Positions 42,678-47,378 of a stretch of DNA of 47,378 nucleotides are shown here, one piece after another (positions within the stretch are counted from its first letter, which is position 1; each line of letters opens with the position of its first letter). This DNA is from Nemertoderma westbladi (lineage: Eukaryota; Xenacoelomorpha; Nemertodermatida; Nemertodermatidae), in the NCBI GenBank assembly GCA_032718475.1, contig JAUCBJ010002175.1, positions 1-47,378 on the forward strand, read 5' to 3'. The translations under genes and the position numbers were made by a program. The notes under the pieces were generated by a model. That model did not search any database. It had not been told where the DNA came from and was given only the letters and a program-made list of their open reading frames with translations.

Positions 42678-43323
42678 CGAGCCACGAAGTGAGCGAAGCC
42701 TTAGCATATGGGTGCCATTAACGAGTTGTCTGTCGTCGTCGTCGTAAATTTTTGATTGCTAATAACTCGGTCATTCCTTGATGAAATTAAACGAAACTTG
42801 GTACTTAAATAGTTTAGAATGAATCGGAAGTTTGGTAAAAAACGAACGAACGCAACGAGTTTACAGTGGATACGAGTATCCATCTGCCATAAATCAGTTG
42901 GTACTTAAATAGTTTAGAATGAATCGGAAGTTTGGTAAAAAACGAACGAACGCAACGAGTTTACAGTGGATACGAGTATCCATCTGCCATAAATCAGCAG
43001 TTACTCTCACAGTTTCCAGACTTTACATAGTTATAAAGGTCATTAGTCTCCGTTTGGTAAAATTATTTTAAGACAAAACAGGACGAGCGCAACGAGGCTA
43101 ATGAGGAGAAGAATATTGTAAAACTATAAATGTCATACTTAACTTAAATTGCCCGAGTTAGAAGGTTTATAAATGACAGTTAATATGTGTAAGGGCAAAC
43201 TGAAATGGATCTCTGTTTTTACAACTTGTTTATCACAAACTGATAGCATTTCTAATAGAGATTAGTATAATGTACTTTCTAATATAGGCTCTCGTGCTGC
43301 GCGAAGGCCCCACGAACGTGTTC
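42678..43323 (+). repeat. Dispersed repeat family A, longest copy
   Basis: Begins cgagccacgaagtgagcgaa, continues with ccttagc, gtctgtcgtcgtcgtcg, aataactcggtcattccttg and aaacttggtac, and ends cgtgctgcgcgaaggcccca plus cgaacgtgttc. Several gaacgaacgcaacgag motifs lie inside. No protein is encoded. Confidence 0.75.
42798..42997. repeat. Perfect 100-bp tandem duplication
   Basis: Copies 42798-42897 and 42898-42997 look identical by eye (from ttggtacttaaatagtttag to tctgccataaatcag). They lie inside repeat family A. The identity implies a very recent event or an assembly artefact. Confidence 0.95.
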
Positions 43324-45849
43324 TCACTGGTTGCGTAAGGAACGGATCATATGGCTCAGGTTCTTAGGAAAACTAGCTTCTTGTTTTTCATTCCATGTAT
43401 AATATAAATATCATAGGTAATAAACAGTTACCAGTAATAGCACAAGTCTGAATCTGATATCCGTAATTTAACCATGATTTGAGTTTCTTTTTAAATTCTG
43501 CTGTATCCTATTATCTGCGAATTTCCGTAAAAACAAATCGAACATGACACCTGTTCATAGCATTATATTTAATTTAATTTCTATGTATATTACTTGATAG
43601 CATTATATTTAATTTCTACGTATAGTACTTTCTTAGTATAGTCAGTTGGTGAGATGGTAGCCTCGACTACACCCTAGCTCTAAGCTATTGCAACCATCCC
43701 ACAAACACCCTATGTCAGCTCAATAAAATTTCAAATTAGAAATAATATTTACACTTGTAAGCGGATTAAATTCCCTGCACTACCCAGCGGAAAATGGGGA
43801 AAGTGGCTTCTTACCAATTATAGTCGGGAAGGTGACATTAGTAATATAATGTCACCTAATAACCAACACAGGCAATACGCATTGCCAGCCACAAACAGAG
43901 ATGAGAGGCCATAAACCATCTCAAGGGGACAAAGGGGCTAGCATGTGGGGATTATGGCAGCAGGGATTGCCGAAGGAGAGATTATAGGTTGGCCAATGAT
44001 GGGACAGGATACCACCGGATTGGAGTGCATCCATTGGCCAGGCCATGTAGAGCAGTAGGAATATTCAATATGTGTTGATAATATAACCGTTGCATTTATT
44101 GGTTATATTTCAGTTGGTGTGTGTAGTGCTGTGGGACCGGAACAGTTTTTAACCGTCGTCATTACCGTGCTATTATTATATTCTAATTGTGGTATTATTA
44201 TATTCTGACATTACGAACAACTGCCACTAAAACTGAGTTATTCAAACGGCCTTCGGCCTTAGAACTCAGATATTACCAGCCTTTCAGCAGCCTACGGACG
44301 CGGCGACGCATATAGCCCGAAAGCAAACACATCCGGTTGGGATTCCTTCACCAACCCAAGAATCCCTTCACAACACTTTCATTCAATATCGCTCATACTT
44401 TCACTTTCATTAGTATTCATCGCTGTTGTTGGGGTGCCAATAACACTTGAAAGACATTTTAGAATTATGAGAAAATAAAAATCATTCTATCAATCAATCG
44501 AGATACTAATAATCGTCCTACGTATACCTGTTAAAACTAAAACCGTCTCTCGGGTACGAGGGACGCATGTGACTAAAATATAAATTGATATTACACCAGT
44601 ACAAACTACAGTACTATAATAGCTTGGGAGGGGTTTGAGTTATTCCTATCCTGGCCAATGGGGATCGCGTGTGCTGCTCTGCTATTGGCCGTTGCCTTGT
44701 TGATTGTTTCTATAGTTTGGTGATTGTCCCTTCTCTCACTATGTGTTGACATCGCTTTGTGGTTAGTAAGCCGATGCCTAAGTAGGTTGTTATATGCACC
44801 AATAAATACAAATAAATAGACACATAGAACAATAGGTTTAACATTTATTACACAATGATAGCTTGTGCGGCCATCTAACTTTGGCAGGCTCCCTGATTGT
44901 AAGTTGACCTTTGGGGTTGGCATACAATCAGGGTGCTAACAGATTTTCCCACTTTGGTTAATACCTTATCTGAGGTGACATATTGGTTTTAGGGGAGATG
45001 AAGTGTATCATGGTTTATCCGGTAACAACTGTACTAAAAAGTATTTGTAGGCCTAATGCCAACACACACTAAAAAGCAACCGTGACCAGATTAGTGGATG
45101 GATGCAAGCATTGGTCATAAAGTAGAGAACATACTTACAGTAGGTGGAGTTAGAAAAAGCAAAACTTTTAGTAAAACGGAAGAAAGTAACTGCCATTAAG
45201 TATAACCAGAGCTCACTCACTATAGAAACACACGCTCAGGACAGATACTTTATCAAAGGCAGGTCAAAGTAAGGCCATGTTAATAAATAATAAAGAACCT
45301 GTCTTTAGACTGGATAGTTTTTGTTTAAAGCTGAGGCTGGGAAAAACATGATGGATGTATAATATTTGTATGTAATATGTTTGTACATATGTATGTATAA
45401 CCACCAAATGGCTTCAAACCACTTGCATGTACAGTATTAAAAAATTGTAAACGCACCTATTTATCAATTATTATATTATTAAATTAAATATGCACAAATA
45501 CACTTTGACAGCGGAACAACATTTCACAACTTATTGTCAATTGGAGTTACGTATATTAATTATATCGTTAATTATTGTTCTATCTCTATTCAGTCAGTCA
45601 GTGTAATGTCAAGCAGTACATCATTTATATATCGTATCTACTGTATAAGGCCTGTTGTCATTTATACATCGTCATAATAAGTACTGTCATAAACTCAGGC
45701 TAGCTCAATTGTATTGTAAAGGCTTAATATGTTTTGTATATCTGGGAGGTTTATAAAACGCAATAATTTTTATTGTCCGTTTAAATCCTTTTTTTGTCCT
45801 TTTTTTGTTATTTTTTATGTCCTCCAAAAATCTAATGTTAGATTCCATG
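43324..45849. other. Non-coding region
   Basis: No recognisable gene. A 105-codon minus-strand open frame (44606-44923) has no known motif. A short inverted pair ccctgattgta/tacaatcaggg lies at about 44892-44935. Confidence 0.4.
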
Positions 45850-46050
45850 CTACCGGTTTCTCTACTGCTGTTCTCTCAGGCTATCAGTACCGGTATTAGT
45901 ATATATAGCACTATTTTGCTGCATTGTATGTACAGATGTAGGTATAAAGCAGGCACTTCTGTATGTTAGTACCGGTACCGGCACCGGTACTGCTGTAGGC
46001 CTACTGTGTAGCCTACCATTTAAATACGGTACTGGTAGGCCTACCGGCTG
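45850..46050. repeat. Cluster of ACCGGT and AGGCCT palindromes
   Basis: Within 200 bases there are about six accggt-type sites (for example gtaccggtaccggcaccggt) and two aggcct sites. This is the densest such cluster outside the LTR element leader. Confidence 0.75.
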
Positions 46051-46054
46051 ACCG

Positions 46055-46665
46055 GTTATTTTGGTTAGAAAATCCCGCCTCATCTGTAACCTGCTCCTTT
46101 GCCTGATTTGGTAAAGTGACCGTTTATTGTTTTGGTTAGAAAGGCCCGCCTCTGTAACCTGCTCCTTTCCTTCATTTTGTAAAGTGACTGTTTATTGTTT
46201 TGGTTAGAAAATCCCGCCTCTGTAACCTGCCCCTTTCCCTCAATTAATTAAGTGGTCGTTTATTGTTTTGGTTAGGAAATCCCGCCTCTGTAATCTGCTC
46301 CTTTCTCTCAATTGGTAATGTTATCTTTATTGTTTTGGTTAGAAAATCCCGTCTCTGTAACCTGCTCCTTTCCCTGATTTGGTAAAGTGACTGTTTATTG
46401 TTTTGGTTAGAAAATCCCGCATCTGTAACCTGCTCCTTTCTCTCAATTGGTAATGTTATCGTTTATTGTTTTGGTTAGAAAATCCCGTCTCTGTAACCTG
46501 CTCCTTTCCCTCAATTAGTTAAATGATCGTTTATTGTTTTGGTTAGAAAATCCCGCCTCTGTAACCTGCTCCTTTCCCTGATTTGGTAAAGTGACTGTTC
46601 ATTGTTTTGGTTAGAAAATCCGGCCTTAACCTGCTCCTTTCCATCAATTGGTAATTGTTTTTGGC
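46055..46665. repeat. ~68-bp minisatellite, nine units
   Basis: Nine units share tattgttttggttagaaaat, cccgcctctgtaacctgctc and cttt. Two subtypes differ at the end (gatttggtaaagtgac versus caattggtaatgttat) and partly alternate. Open frames here are repeat translations. Confidence 0.92.
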
Positions 46666-46794
46666 TATAAAAAGAGTGTTTGGCTACGTCATGTGGTAAT
46701 CGATTATCGACAACAACCACAAACTATTAAATTTAGAGTCTTTTACCACAGGCGCATATGGAATTCTATCTCATAGTCTATAAATCATAGAATC

Positions 46795-46930
46795 ATGGAA
46801 TGTTTTGGCACAGGCATATTGAAACCAACTGTCCAACAGACCAGAAATCAACAAATTTTGAATGTTTTGGCATAGGCATGTTGAAATCAACTGTCTGACA
46901 GTCCAGAAATCAGCAGTCTGACAGTTTGAT
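46795..46930. repeat. Tandem pair of ~65-bp repeats
   Basis: gaatgttttggca (c/t) aggcat, ttgaaa, caactgtc, and ccagaaatca occur twice in order. Short ccattaaaagg-like repeats (agtcattaaaaggacaa) follow to about 47035. Confidence 0.75.
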
Positions 46931-47189
46931 GAAATACATACATAAAAAGTCATTAAAAGGACAATAAAAGTCATTAAAAGGACAACAAAAGTCAATATGC
47001 ACAATTCGTAAAAAAAGGAGGACAAAAAAAGTCAAATAAATGGACATAAAAAATCACTGCCTTTATAAAAGCTGTCTATTAATTATAAAATAAGAAAATA
47101 CAACCAGGGTGCCAGCCGGGTACCAACAGCTGTTGGGTTGACTCAATGGAAGATTTCACTAATTTTCACAGGAGGCTTGTACGTACATC

Positions 47190-47378
47190 CTGGCCAATGG
47201 ACACCAGAATAGACATACACACCAGAACTGCTATGTAACCACCTCCGTAACAACCCAATCAATCCTTCCATCTATCCTGGAGACAACTGATACCGACACA
47301 GCTGCAAAACTCCTCACAAACGAAATAACACATATTCTGGACAAAATTGCACCAATTCGAAGTCAAGCAGTCAAGTCA
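47190..47378 (+). pseudogene. LINE ORF2 fragment (endonuclease-RT linker), continues past the window
   Basis: One open frame runs to the window edge and reads CYVTTSVTTQSILPSILETT, then DTAAKLLTNEITHILDKIAP and IRSQAVK. The iL..i....AAKLL...I..ILD.IAPI pattern is common between endonuclease and reverse transcriptase in non-LTR ORF2 proteins. No start or catalytic motif is in view, so whether it is intact is unknown. Confidence 0.6.

Noticed and set aside
43650-43720. Possible tRNA-like sequence around ttggtgagatggtagcc
   Set aside because: No matching B box or closed stems were found at the right distance.
44606-44923. 105-codon minus-strand frame
   Set aside because: No recognisable domain, composition like the surrounding non-coding DNA and no splice or neighbour support.

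Overview
The window is an AT-rich piece of an invertebrate animal genome. Evidence for this is two intron-containing genes with GT/AG splice sites, several kinds of LINE, a BEL/Pao LTR retrotransposon, hAT-type DNA transposons, MITEs, tRNA-like repeats and minisatellites. There is no bacterial gene organisation. I cannot name the species. A MOLO1/TPM-type gene beside an RNF34/RFFL-type gene fits an invertebrate. Two short palindromes, TAGGCCTA and TACCGGTA, are strikingly over-represented.

Host genes. (1) 28654-31668 (+): a four-exon E3 ubiquitin ligase of the RNF34/RFFL (rififylin) family, 366 residues, with a FYVE-like zinc finger, SAP-like segments and a C-terminal RING. All intron phases agree. 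(2) 39495-41427 (+): a secreted or membrane-associated protein of the MOLO1/TPM family, in at least two exons. The rest of the window is mostly mobile and repetitive DNA.

Layout. 1-1740: part of a dispersed repeat, a LINE remnant and a hairpin. 1739-3704: 36 exact-length units of a 53-bp minisatellite plus one degenerate unit. 3705-16246: a complete 12.5-kb BEL/Pao element on the minus strand, inserted in the last minisatellite unit, with 1192-bp LTRs (6 differences, about 0.5%) and a 5-bp target duplication. Its single 1637-codon ORF keeps Gag and protease but appears to have lost RT/RNase H and the integrase core without losing the reading frame. 16250-20000: no gene. 20077-20638: broken Gag remnant. 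21987-24207: 5'-truncated LINE with a 12-bp target duplication. 24314-27060: a second, broken LINE split by a 1.9-kb hAT element with a perfect 8-bp duplication. 27061-31800: MITE, then the RNF34-like gene. 31800-39065: a field of foldback elements and MITEs, including a 69-bp hAT MITE and a 1.1-kb inverted-repeat element that itself received a LINE. 39495-41427: the MOLO1-like gene. 41430-47378: dispersed repeats, tandem arrays and the start of another LINE coding fragment.

The genes do not form a functional cluster. What links the region is repeated nested transposition, much of which can be read at base resolution from target-site duplications.
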